This document shows positions 33,290 through 42,015 of a DNA stretch of 64,000 nt, piece by piece (within the stretch, counting starts at the first letter, position 1; every line of letters begins with the position of its first letter). The notes below the pieces were generated by a model that was not told where the DNA came from, searched no databases, and saw nothing but the letters and a program-made list of their open reading frames with translations. This DNA is from an uncultured Collinsella sp. (GTDB taxonomy: Bacteria; Actinomycetota; Coriobacteriia; Coriobacteriales; Coriobacteriaceae). The position numbers and the translations under genes were made by a program. Location of the stretch: positions 49,648 through 113,647 of the forward strand of contig CABQJV010000004.1 of NCBI GenBank assembly GCA_902464565.1. Reading direction: 5' to 3'.

Positions 33290-33340
33290 GTGCTCGATAT
33301 AAGGTTTACGCGGTGGGGCTGCAAGGCCCGGCGGTGTAGC

Positions 33341-35366
33341 TTAGCGTCGACGCTTCCAGATAATGCCGAGCATGATGACGATGATGCCGCCGATAAGGCA
33401 CGCGCCAACTACTGCCAGCGTGCGGTCTCCCGTTGCGGCAAGCTTACCGGTCGTCTTCTTGGTGATGACCTTCGTGGTCGCCGTGTCCGTCTTAGACGAG
33501 GGCTTAGGCGCCGGGGCCGGTGAGGGCGTGGGGTCCACGGCTGCGGAGCCGAAGCCGATGGTGCCGGCGAGCCCGGCCATCTTGCTCTCCCAGCCGTTCT
33601 GCCCGATCAGCGCCCTTAGCGCTGACTCGCAGGTACCCCACTCGGTGTGCTTAGTGGCGTTTGCGAAGGTGGGGAAGTCGGTCGTGTTGGTGATGATGTA
33701 GTTGTTGGTGGCGACGGTATAGGTCTTGGTGGGATCGAGCGTGCTGCCGTCTTTGGTGAGTGTGGCACTCACAATGCGCTTGCCTTCGGGCTGCGTCCAA
33801 TCAATCGTCACGTTGATGCCGCCAAAGGAGAGAACGCTGCCAGAGTCATCGCGCCACTTGTACTTGTCTTGCGCCTCCTGCTCGGTGTGACCGGCCGCCA
33901 CATAAGCCTGCTGAAGCTCGTAGCTGTCGTTGCAATCGTCGCTGATTTGTAGCGAGTGCTCGAGCGCTGCGAGGAAGTCCGCGCCGGTCATGGTCCAGGT
34001 CTCCACGGTGTTGCCGTAGGGCGAGATGGCGATGACGTTGCCGGCGGTCACGTTGCCCGCCGGCAACGTCATCGCGGATGCCGCCAGCGTTTTCGATAGC
34101 GAAGTCCGCGCCCGTCAGGGCAAGATAGGAGCCGCAAATCACGTGGCCGATGGTCTGGGCCTTGGTGGTGTCGCCCTCCTTGCTGGGGCGGAAATCGGTG
34201 GTGCGCACCATTTCCCAACCATGCGTGCCTGCGGCGTCCTCACCGTAGAAATAGTTGGTGGTGGATGTGCCGAGCACCTTGTTCGATTCGTTTTCAAAGT
34301 CCTCGTCGAGCGGCTTGATCTTGTTGCGGACGGCTTCAAGGCGGCTTTGGTAGTCGGAGCCCTTGTCGGGGTCTGCCAAAAGGTCGTTGACGTTCTTGGC
34401 GGTGTAGAGCTTCTCGTCGCTGCCGTCTGCAGGGACCGTGACCGTGTCATCGTCGGTGCTTTCGGTGCCCTTGGTGTCGTACTCGTAGGGGACGGAAAGC
34501 AGCCCCACCTCGGCAAAGGCGCTGCCTGCCTCGACAACGTGGATCGTCTTGCCGTCGGCTCCCGTCACCTTCTCGTTAAGGTTGATGTGCTCGTGGCCTG
34601 CGATAAGGGCATCGACGCCACGGAGCCGCGTGGCAAAGGTCTTGGCGTCGAGCGTGTGCGCGATACAGACGACAACGTTGCAGCCCTCCTTGCGCAGCTG
34701 CTCTGCCTCGGTATTGATGGCGTTCGTGGCACTCGAGAAGCTGGTGCCCGCGACCAGGTCCGCGCGCAGCGAGGAACCTAGCGACTCATCCATGGCACCC
34801 ACGACGCCGACCTTGATTTTGTAGTCGAATGTGGAGTGATCTTCGCTATCCTCCCAGGTGCGATCGAGCGTCTTCGTGATGCTCGAGCTCCATACGCCGC
34901 TCGTAGACTTTGCGTTCGCGCAGAGCATGGCGAAGGGCGTGCCGGTGGTGCTGAAGCCGGTCATGGTGCGGAGTTTGTCCGCACCGTAGCTCCAGTCGTG
35001 GTTGCCTGGCGTGGTCGCGTCGTAGCCGCCGGCGTAGAAGGTGTCCATGAGCTCGGCGATGCTCTTGCCCTCGCTCATGGTGGCGAAGGACTGCCCGTGG
35101 AAGGTGTCGCCCGCATCGAGCAAAAGATCGGGGGCGCTGTTTTGGGCGCTATAGAGAACCGCCAGTCCGTCGAAGCCCACAGTGCCGGTGCCCTTGCTTG
35201 CGTTGTAGCTGTACTTGTAGCTGCCGTGGATGTCGTTGGTGTGCATGACGGCCACGGAGCCGTCAATAGCGGCGGGCAGGTTCCCCGCGAAAGCGAGACT
35301 TGGGATGCCTGCGAGCGCGCCTGCAAACAACGCGGTGGCTAACGCAAGGCGGGGGAGTCTTTTCAT
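33341..35366 (-). pseudogene. Surface 5'-nucleotidase/UshA-like protein, frameshifted
   Basis: The gene reads as two overlapping frames. The first (35366 to about 34060) has a signal peptide (LALATALFAGALAGIPSLAFA) and the calcineurin-like domain (VMHTNDIHGSY, LLDAGDTFHGQ, TPGNHDWSYGAD, DALIAGHEHIN). It reaches FAIENAGGIRDD of the 5'-nucleotidase C domain and then shifts. The second (from about 34072) continues with LPAGNVTAGNVIAISPYGNT and ends in a degenerate sorting-type tail (LAATGD, hydrophobic helix, KRRR). One extra base near 34061-34068 accounts for the break, inside a perfect 19-bp hairpin. The protein would release phosphate from extracellular nucleotides at the cell surface. It may be a pseudogene, a sequencing artefact at the hairpin, or a translational frameshift. 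Confidence 0.85.
34029..34075. other. Perfect 19-bp hairpin at the frameshift site
   Basis: Bases 34029-34047 and 34057-34075 are exact inverted complements around a 9-base loop, inside the coding region of the 5'-nucleotidase. The extra base lies within one arm, and removing it would leave an imperfect arm. Confidence 0.9.
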
Positions 35367-35430
35367 GGCAGTTTCCTTAGTCCTTAGCCAGAATGTCTGG
35401 TTGAATATCGGATTATCGACATAATATGCG

Positions 35431-35470
35431 AAAACCGCCGCAAGGGCGCCTGTCCCTTAGCGGCGGTTTT
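35431..35470. terminator. Bidirectional hairpin with GGGACAGG core
   Basis: AAAACCGCCGC-AAGGG pairs with CCCTT-A-GCGGCGGTTTT (one bulge), with A and T runs at the two ends. On the minus strand the loop reads GGGACAGGCG. It lies between the ABC ATPase gene and the 5'-nucleotidase. Confidence 0.65.
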
Positions 35471-35485
35471 GACGTTTGCGCAGAT

Positions 35486-35525
35486 AAAACCTGCCAAAAT
35501 AAACCTGTCCCTTTTTGGTAGGTTT
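35486..35525. repeat. About 40-bp palindromic repeat (CTGCCAAAATAAACCTGTCCC type)
   Basis: AAAACCTGCCAAAA and TTTTGGTAGGTTT form the arms. The element is about 90% identical, in the opposite orientation, to 62076-62116, and related to 63871-63908. It overlaps the stop codon of the ABC ATPase gene. Confidence 0.75.
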
Positions 35526-36318
35526 AGCTTAGCAGCATGCGGTCGTTGGCGAGCTCGCCGCCCGAGACCTCCTCGAATTTCTGCAGCAGGTCGGCTACGG
35601 TGAGCGACTTCTTCTCATCGCCCGCCACGTCGTAGATCACGTGGCCTTCGTGCATCATGATCAGACGGTTGCCCAGACGGATGGCGTCGTTCATGTTGTG
35701 CGTGACCATGAGCGTGGTCAGGTGGTTCTCGTCGACGATCTCCTCGGTCAGGTTGAGCACCTTAGAGGCCGTCTTGGGGTCGAGGGCCGCGGTGTGCTCG
35801 TCGAGCAGCAGCAGGCGCGGCCTGGTGAGCGTGGCCATCAACAGGGTGAGTGCCTGGCGCTGTCCGCCCGAGAGCAGGCCGACCTTGGCGTTGAGACGCG
35901 TGTCCAGACCAAGGTCCAGGCGCTTGAGCAGCTCAACGTACTCATCTTTCTCGGCCTTGGTGACGCCCCACGAAAGGCCGCGACGCTGGCCGCGACGCTT
36001 GGCGAGGGCCAGGTTCTCGGCAATCTGCATGTCGGCTGCGGTGCCGCGCATGGGGTCCTGAAACACGCGGCCCAGGTACTTGGCGCGCTGCGACTCGCTC
36101 AGGCGCGAGATGTCGGTGCCGTCGAGCTCAATAACGCCCGAATCGAGCGGGTACACGCCGGCGATCATGTTGAGCAGCGTGGACTTGCCGGCGCCGTTGC
36201 CGCCGATCACGGTTACAAAGTCGCCGTCATTCAGGATGAGGTCGACGCCGGTGAGCGCGCGCTTCTCGGTGACGGTGCCCTTGTTAAAGGTCTTCTTGAC
36301 GTGCGAGAGCTTAAGCAT
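35524..36318 (-). CDS. ABC transporter ATP-binding protein (TrpXYZ-type)
   Basis: The 264-residue ATPase has Walker A GGNGAGKSTLLNMIAG, the signature LLSGGQRQALTLLMA, Walker B LLLLDEHTAALDP and the switch His in MVTHNMNDA. It powers the uptake system encoded with the permease and binding protein upstream. An ATG nine bases upstream lies directly against AAGGGGG, so ATG 36318 with proper spacing is preferred. It overlaps the permease gene by 8 bases. Confidence 0.93.
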   Translation of the reverse strand: MLKLSHVKKTFNKGTVTEKRALTGVDLILNDGDFVTVIGGNGAGKSTLLNMIAGVYPLDSGVIELDGTDISRLSESQRAKYLGRVFQDPMRGTAADMQIAENLALAKRRGQRRGLSWGVTKAEKDEYVELLKRLDLGLDTRLNAKVGLLSGGQRQALTLLMATLTRPRLLLLDEHTAALDPKTASKVLNLTEEIVDENHLTTLMVTHNMNDAIRLGNRLIMMHEGHVIYDVAGDEKKSLTVADLLQKFEEVSGGELANDRMLLS

Positions 36319-37234
36319 CTGCCTCATCCCCCTTCGTGTAGGAGCTGCGGAGCTTATAGCGCTCCCAAACCACGGGCACGCACAGGGCCACGGCGACGAT
36401 CACGGCGGAGAGCAACTTCATGTCGTTGGCGTCCATGCCCAATTGCAGCACGATGGCGCGGATAAGGAAGTACACCACGGAGCCAAAGACGGCGGAGGCA
36501 AGACGGACGCTAAACTGTGTGAGGCCGCCGGGCAGCAGACGGCCGAGCACCTCACCGATAACAATGGCGGCAAGACCGATAACGATGGCACCGGTGCCCA
36601 TACCAATGTCGGCGTACTTCTGGCTCTGGCAGATGAGCGCGCCCGAAAGGCCGATGAGGGCGTTGGAGAGCACGAGGGCGATCATCTTGGTGGAGTTGGT
36701 GTTGACGCCTAGAGCGCGGATCATGTACTCGTTGTTGCCGGTGGCGCGCAGCGCCGAGCCGATTTCGGTGCCAAAGAACCAATACAGGATGGCAACGATA
36801 GCAACGGCGAGCAGGATGCCCAAGATGATGGCAACGGTGGACTGCGGCAGACCGGTCATATTGCTGACGGCCGAGAACACGGTGCCCTTGGCAAGAATGG
36901 GCGTATTGGACTTGCCCATGATGCGCAGGTTGATGGACCACAGGCTGATCTGGGTGAGGATTCCGGCGAGGATCGCGGGAATCTCGAAGACGGTGGTCAA
37001 AATGCCCGTGACGGCACCCGCGATGGCGCCGGCGCACATACCGGCCAGCACGGCGAGCAGCGGGTCGACGTTGTTATTGACGATGAGCACAGCGCAGACG
37101 CAGCCGCCGAGGGCAAAGCTGCCGTCGCAGGTCATATCGGGGATGTCGAGCAGGCGGAACGTGATAAACACGCCAAGCACCATAATGCCCCAGAGGACGC
37201 CCTGCGAAACGGCGCCCTGCAATGCAATGAGCAT
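36311..37234 (-). CDS. ABC transporter permease (BPD_transp_2/LivH-like)
   Basis: The 307-residue membrane protein has about eight helices (VLWGIMVLGVFITFRLLDIP, VLAGMCAGAIAGAVTGILTT, VAIILGILLAVAIVAILYW). It contains the conserved EIGSALRATGNNEYMIRALGV loop, which contacts the ATPase. This family serves transporters for amino acids (TrpXYZ) or unknown substrates paired with ABC_sub_bind proteins. A 203-base spacer with a hairpin separates it from the binding-protein gene. Confidence 0.92.
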   Translation of the reverse strand: MLIALQGAVSQGVLWGIMVLGVFITFRLLDIPDMTCDGSFALGGCVCAVLIVNNNVDPLLAVLAGMCAGAIAGAVTGILTTVFEIPAILAGILTQISLWSINLRIMGKSNTPILAKGTVFSAVSNMTGLPQSTVAIILGILLAVAIVAILYWFFGTEIGSALRATGNNEYMIRALGVNTNSTKMIALVLSNALIGLSGALICQSQKYADIGMGTGAIVIGLAAIVIGEVLGRLLPGGLTQFSVRLASAVFGSVVYFLIRAIVLQLGMDANDMKLLSAVIVAVALCVPVVWERYKLRSSYTKGDEADA

Positions 37235-37336
37235 GCTTCATACCTCCTAGGATAGGGTGGACACGTGATTCACCATAATAGCGGTAACAATGCATAGAAG
37301 AGCTGCGGACAGACGTTTTGTTTTACCTGAAACAAG

Positions 37337-37370
37337 CAGGGCGGACGCCGGTCTACAGCGCCCGCCCCTG
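37337..37370 (-). terminator. Hairpin between binding-protein and permease genes
   Basis: CAGGGGCGGGCGC and GCGTCCGCCCTG (minus strand) form a GC-rich stem followed by CTTGTTT. Such partial terminators often allow excess binding protein over permease. Confidence 0.5.
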
Positions 37371-37437
37371 TGGCTCAGATATTGAATAACGCGGCTAAAG
37401 CGCGAGCACGGGTTCTAGACGCATGCCGCGTATGGCA

Positions 37438-38418
37438 TTACGCGTCCAGAGCGGAAAGGTCGATGCCCAGCGCCTCGGCCATCTCGTCGTTCTTGACGAC
37501 GACCAGGTCCTTGCTCGAGAGGTGCTTGATCGGCATGTCTTCGGGCTTGGCTTCGCCCTTCAGGATCTTAACGGCCATCTCGCCCGCGGCGTAGCCCAGG
37601 TCCTCATAGTTGATGGAGAGGGTGAACAGGCCGCCGGCCTTACACATGCCCTCCTCGCCAGTCACGAAGGGGAGCTTGTTCTCCTTGCAGATCTGGCCGA
37701 CCTGCGAGGCACCCGCGGCGATGGTGTTGTCGGTGGGGGAGTACAGCGCGTCGACCTTGCCCACGGCAGACTCGACGACGGACTGAATCTCGTTGGAGCT
37801 CGAGACAGTGAAGTCAGTGTACTCGAGGCCCAGCTTGTCGAGTTCCTTCTTGGCGGCCTTGATCTGGACGTCGGAGTTGGACTCGGCGGTGCAGTAGAGC
37901 AGGCCGACCTTTTTAACGTCGGGCAGGACCTTCTGCATCATCTCGAGCTGCTCGGCGACCGGGGTGAGGTCGGAAGCGCCCGTGACGTTGGTGCCGGGCT
38001 TGTCGTTGTCCTGGACCAGGCCGGAGGCGGCGTAGTCGGTGATGGCGCAGCCCACGATGGGGATATCGGCCGTGGCGCCGGCGGCAGCCTGCGCGGCGGG
38101 CGTGGCGATGGCATAAATCAGGTTGACGTTGTCGCCCACAAACTTGTCGGCAATGGACTTACACGTGGACTGGTCGTTCTGGGCGTTCTTCTGGTCGATC
38201 TTGACCTTAAGGCCGCTCTCCTTGATGGCCTTGACGAAGCCGTCGTTGGCGGCATCGAGCGCGGAGTGCTCGGTGAGCTGCAGAACGCCGATGGTGTAGT
38301 CGGAACCGGCGGCAGCGGAGCCGGAGCCAGAGTTGCCGCCGCATCCGGCGAGCGGGGTGAGCGCGAGCAGGCCGGCGGAGACCAGAAGGCTCCTGCGGCT
38401 GATGGTGATGTCCTTCAT
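37438..38418 (-). CDS. ABC transporter substrate-binding lipoprotein (ABC_sub_bind/TrpX-like)
   Basis: The 326-residue lipoprotein has a twin-Arg-like start (ISRRSLLVSAGLLALTPLAG) and lipobox LAGC, followed by a Gly/Ser linker. The mature part has YTIGVLQLTEHSALDAANDG, NLIYAIATPAAQAAAGAT, KVGLLYCTAESNSDVQIKAA and ALYSPTDNTIAAGASQVG, typical of the TrpX/ABC_sub_bind family. Tryptophan/tyrosine transport is known for relatives; the ligand here is not determined. ATG 38418 is preceded by GGGGG and starts a proper signal peptide. Confidence 0.92.
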   Translation of the reverse strand: MKDITISRRSLLVSAGLLALTPLAGCGGNSGSGSAAAGSDYTIGVLQLTEHSALDAANDGFVKAIKESGLKVKIDQKNAQNDQSTCKSIADKFVGDNVNLIYAIATPAAQAAAGATADIPIVGCAITDYAASGLVQDNDKPGTNVTGASDLTPVAEQLEMMQKVLPDVKKVGLLYCTAESNSDVQIKAAKKELDKLGLEYTDFTVSSSNEIQSVVESAVGKVDALYSPTDNTIAAGASQVGQICKENKLPFVTGEEGMCKAGGLFTLSINYEDLGYAAGEMAVKILKGEAKPEDMPIKHLSSKDLVVVKNDEMAEALGIDLSALDA

Positions 38419-38578
38419 ATCATTACCCCCAGTATAAAAATGGCTGGAAACACTGCACTGGGACAAAGTGCAAGTGGAACTATAGTAGCGCTGATGTCCA
38501 TTTTTACAACAGCCTGGCGGGTTTTTTAATACAGAATCGGATGGGCGGTACGGGTAGTCGAATGGGCGGCGGAGGGTC

Positions 38579-39364
38579 TTATGCGGCGGAGGAGGCGTCG
38601 TCCTCGTCCAGGGCGGCGAAGAGCTTCTTGCCGTCGAGCAGGCGCGTGCTGACGTTTCTCATACGGGCGATCTCGACGGTGCGCAGCGTATCGTCGGTGC
38701 CTCGGGCGTCGTAGACCGTTCCCAGCAGATACGAGATGCCATCGCGCTGCCTGATGGCAAAGGGACGGAGTGTCATCCGTGCTGCTTCGGTTTCGCCGCG
38801 TGTCGTGACGCTCGAAATATCAAAACTCACCGTGGTTCCGTGGTCGATGGCCTGCTCGACGAGCTCGCACGTGTCGATGCGCTTGATGGGCGTGCGTGTT
38901 GCCTTGGTAGCCTTGCTGCCTGCGCTTGGAGCGGGTTCGGGTGTATCGAGGTAGCCGCGAACGTCGGCGCTCGCCATGGCAACTAAGTGCTGCGCCATGC
39001 TCTTGCGGATAGCGATAGGCGTGGAGCGGTTGCGCATGACCATACCGTGGAGCCGGATGATCTCTTCATCGGTGAGCGGGCGGGTAAGAAGTTTGTAGCC
39101 CACGCCGCGTTTGTACTCAATTTCGTATCCGGCATGGCGAAGCGCGGAGATGGCGGTGTAGATGCTGCGCCGCGCCGCCGAGATGGGCATGCGGGCGGGG
39201 TCGTCGGGATGGGCGAGGCGCCGGATCAGCTCATCGGAAAGTATGGCCTTGTCTTCGCCGGTGTTTTCGCTCAAGAGCTGCAGGATGCGAACGGCGCGAT
39301 AGGCTGCCATCGAGGCGGCGCCTCTCGTCGTGGTGTCGTAGGTTTCAACAGCGGCTTCGGTCAT
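38579..39364 (-). CDS. WYL-domain transcriptional regulator
   Basis: The 261-residue protein has an N-terminal winged HTH (AAYRAVRILQLLSENTGEDK, SIYTAISALRHAGYEIEYKR). The C-terminal WYL-like ligand domain carries MTLRPFAIRQRDGISYLLGT and TVEIARMRNV. Such regulators sense small ligands or nucleic acids. It lies upstream of the ABC transporter genes on the same strand with 160 bases between, and may control them. A GTG nine bases upstream abuts AGGA, so ATG 39364 is chosen. Confidence 0.82.
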   Translation of the reverse strand: MTEAAVETYDTTTRGAASMAAYRAVRILQLLSENTGEDKAILSDELIRRLAHPDDPARMPISAARRSIYTAISALRHAGYEIEYKRGVGYKLLTRPLTDEEIIRLHGMVMRNRSTPIAIRKSMAQHLVAMASADVRGYLDTPEPAPSAGSKATKATRTPIKRIDTCELVEQAIDHGTTVSFDISSVTTRGETEAARMTLRPFAIRQRDGISYLLGTVYDARGTDDTLRTVEIARMRNVSTRLLDGKKLFAALDEDDASSAA

Positions 39365-39539
39365 CGTGCCCACGTCCTTTCCGTTTTGGGTGGCGACGGT
39401 ATGGAGCCTAGGACGCGGGGCTTTCCCAGGGGCGCAGGGCGCTCTGGGCGGTCGGTAGTCGTCGGCAAACGGCGGGTTGAGTTTTCAACAGCCCTACTCA
39501 ACTGACCAAAAACTTGCCAAAAGATTGACGGATGCTGTT

Positions 39540-39577
39540 GAAAAAAAGCGTCTCTCGACCGATGCCGAGAGACGCTT
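39540..39577 (-). terminator. Terminator of asnS
   Basis: AAGCGTCTCTCG and CGAGAGACGCTT form a 12-bp stem followed on the minus strand by seven T. Next to it, TTTTCAACAG (39482-39491) and CTGTTGAAAA (39535-39544) form a wider inverted repeat. Confidence 0.9.
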
Positions 39578-39623
39578 GTGCGATGAGCGTTGGCGTGTGG
39601 AGACGCGAGCTAGCGTCCGACGA

Positions 39624-41027
39624 TTAGAAGTCGGCGTTGCCCACGGTGCGCGGGTGCGGCAGGACGTCGCGGATGTTGCCCACGCCGGTCAGATACATGA
39701 CCAAGCGCTCGAAGCCCAGACCGTAGCCGGCGTGCTTGCAGGAACCGTAGCGGCGCAGGTCAAGGTAGTACTTGTACTGCTCGGGATTCATGCCCAGGTC
39801 CTTGATGCGGGCCTCGAGCAGATCCAGGCGCTCCTCGCGCTGGGAGCCGCCGATAATCTCGCCGATACCGGGAACCAGGCAGTCGGCGGCGGCGACGGTC
39901 TTGCCGTCCTCGTTCATGCGCATGTAGAACGCCTTGATCTCGGCCGGGTAGTCGGTCACGAAGGTCGGGCGCTTAAAGTGCTCCTCGGTCAGGAAGCGCT
40001 CGTGCTCGGTCTGCAGGTCGATGCCCCAGCTGACGGGGTAATCAAACTGGTGGCCAGCAGCGACTGCCTGCTCCAGGATCTCGACGGCCTCGGTGTAGGT
40101 AACGCGGGCAAAGTCGGAGTTGGCGACATGGTCCAGGCGCTCGAGCAGACCCTTGTCCACAAACTTGTTGAGCATATTGAGCTCGTCGGGGCAGGTTGCC
40201 ATAACGTCCTTGAGGACGTACTTGAGCATGGCCTCGGCGTTATCCATGTAGTCGTTCAGGTCGGCAAAGGCCATCTCGGGCTCGATCATCCAAAACTCGG
40301 CGGCGTGGCGCGTGGTGTTGGAGTTCTCGGCACGGAAGGTGGGGCCAAAGGTGTACACGTCGCCAAAGGCCATGGCAAAGTTCTCGGCATTGAGCTGGCC
40401 GGACACGGTGAGGCTTGCATGCTTGCCAAAGAAGTCCTGGCTCCAGTCGACCTCGCCGGACTCGGTGAGGGGCGGATTTTTGGGGTCGAGCGTGGTCACG
40501 CGGAACATCTCGCCGGCGCCCTCGCAGTCACTCGTGGTGATGATGGGGGTGTTGACGTAGACAAAGCCCTGCTCCTGGAAGAAGCGGTGGATGGCGGCAG
40601 CCGCGACAGAGCGGATGCGGAACACGGCGCGGAACAGGTTGGTGCGCGGGCGCAGGTGCTGCTGGGTGCGCAGGAACTCGACGGTTGCGCGCTTCTTCTG
40701 CAGCGGGTAATCCGGGGCGCTCGTGCCCTCGACCTCGATGGAGGTGGCAGAAAGCTCGAAAGGCTGGGGCGCATCGGGGGTCAGCTTGACGGTGCCGGTG
40801 CAAATGAGTGCGGCCGAGACGTTTTGATGGGCGATCTCGTCGTAGTTGTCGAGTGCCTCGCGGTTCATGACGACCTGCAGGTCGCGGAAGCAGCTGCCGT
40901 CGTTGAGCGTAACAAAGCCAAAGTTCTTCATGTCGCGGACGGACTTGACCCAGCCGGCGACGGTGACGGTCTGGCCGCCGAGCGACTCGGCATCGGCATA
41001 GAGCTGCGCGATTTTGGTGCGGTTCAC
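39624..41027 (-). CDS. asnS: Asparagine--tRNA ligase
   Basis: The 467-residue class IIb synthetase has an N-terminal OB fold (VTVAGWVKSVRDMKNFGFVT), motif 2 (GPTFRAENSNTTRHAAEFWM) and motif 3 (GYGLGFERLVMYLTGVGNIR). The start needs care: an ATG at 41039 overlaps the GGGAGG ribosome-binding site. The GTG at 41027, four bases after that site, gives the normal N-terminus VNRTKIAQLY and a length matching E. coli AsnRS (466). Transcript ends at the hairpin at 39540-39577. Confidence 0.96.
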   Translation of the reverse strand: MNRTKIAQLYADAESLGGQTVTVAGWVKSVRDMKNFGFVTLNDGSCFRDLQVVMNREALDNYDEIAHQNVSAALICTGTVKLTPDAPQPFELSATSIEVEGTSAPDYPLQKKRATVEFLRTQQHLRPRTNLFRAVFRIRSVAAAAIHRFFQEQGFVYVNTPIITTSDCEGAGEMFRVTTLDPKNPPLTESGEVDWSQDFFGKHASLTVSGQLNAENFAMAFGDVYTFGPTFRAENSNTTRHAAEFWMIEPEMAFADLNDYMDNAEAMLKYVLKDVMATCPDELNMLNKFVDKGLLERLDHVANSDFARVTYTEAVEILEQAVAAGHQFDYPVSWGIDLQTEHERFLTEEHFKRPTFVTDYPAEIKAFYMRMNEDGKTVAAADCLVPGIGEIIGGSQREERLDLLEARIKDLGMNPEQYKYYLDLRRYGSCKHAGYGLGFERLVMYLTGVGNIRDVLPHPRTVGNADF

Positions 41028-41139
41028 GTATCCTCCCATAACTGTTGAATGATAGTTATCCATACAGTTCGATATTCTAGCAGCTCGGCTCATTTGAGCT
41101 ATACAGATAAAGCATTGGCGGGATGGTTTTTCAAACGAA

Positions 41140-41171
41140 AAGCGCCCGCGGCCAAATGGTCGCGGGCGCTT
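41140..41171 (-). terminator. Terminator of the PTS IIA gene
   Basis: AAGCGCCCGCG and CGCGGGCGCTT form an 11-bp perfect stem followed on the minus strand by TTTTCGTTT. Confidence 0.85.
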
Positions 41172-41208
41172 GACGAGGTGCCTTTTGGCTGTGTGGCGTG
41201 GGGCCTGG

Positions 41209-41772
41209 CTACTTGGTCTTGGCAACCAGCAGCGGGTCGCCAAGCTTGACGAGCGGGTTGCCGCCGATAAGCGTTCCAGACTCGCCGACATGGTCGATGC
41301 TCTTAAGACGATCGAGCTCGGAGACGATGACGGTCACGATGTCCTCGTGACCAGCGGCCTTAATGGCCTCGCGGTCGAAGCTGATGAGCGGCTGGCCTGC
41401 CTTGACCACATCGCCCATCTCGACAAAGCGGGCAAAACCCTTGCCGTTCATTTCCACGGTGCCCAGGCCAACATGGATGAACACGCGCAGGCCGTCCTCG
41501 GCGATCATGCCGATGGAGTGGTTGGTGACAGTGGTGGCACCGATGCGGCCGTTGGCGGGCGCATAGATGGTGCCGGTAATGGGCTCGATGCCATAGCCCT
41601 GGCCAAGCATGCCCGAGGCGATCGTCTCGTCGGGAACCTCGTCCAGGTTGACGAGCACGCCGTTGACGGGGGCATAGATGACGCCTTCGCGGGTAGCGAA
41701 GCTTGCTGCGGGCGGAACGGACGCCTCGCCGGCCGAGGTGAAGGTGGACTTAAGCGAATCGAGCAGACCCAT
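41209..41772 (-). CDS. crr: PTS glucose-type EIIA component (Crr-like)
   Basis: The 187-residue phosphocarrier passes phosphate from HPr to a sugar EIIB. Core motifs: VIYAPVNGVLVNLDEVPDET, TNHSIGMIAEDGLRVFIHVG (second His is the likely phosphorylation site, first His assists) and KAGQPLISFDREAIKAAGHE. About 20 extra residues precede the domain. ATG 41772 has GGAGG six bases before it; the frame is open further upstream without a better site. It is a stand-alone IIA with no EIIBC nearby, so it may serve several permeases. Confidence 0.92.
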   Translation of the reverse strand: MGLLDSLKSTFTSAGEASVPPAASFATREGVIYAPVNGVLVNLDEVPDETIASGMLGQGYGIEPITGTIYAPANGRIGATTVTNHSIGMIAEDGLRVFIHVGLGTVEMNGKGFARFVEMGDVVKAGQPLISFDREAIKAAGHEDIVTVIVSELDRLKSIDHVGESGTLIGGNPLVKLGDPLLVAKTK

Positions 41773-42015
41773 AGTTGCCTCCAACTTAAATAGGCGCATA
41801 TCGCGCGTTTGGTTTGCCGGAAACGTTTCACATGTGTTTCGCGGCTTGGTCAACGCCCCTATTCTACGCTGCTCAACGATACCTCTGAACTGGGATTATG
41901 TGATATATCAGTTGAAGGGAAACTTATTGCCGGTGTGTTTCTGCTCCACGGGTTCAAGTGGGGTACGCTTGAAGGCGAAAAACAAGGGCGCATAATTTGC
42001 GCGAAGGGAGCACAT

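Noticed and set aside
41817..41845. GAAACGTTTC near the PTS IIA start, resembling a LacI/CcpA-type operator
   Set aside because: Only a 10-bp palindrome with imperfect flanks; no dedicated regulator next to it. Too weak to annotate.
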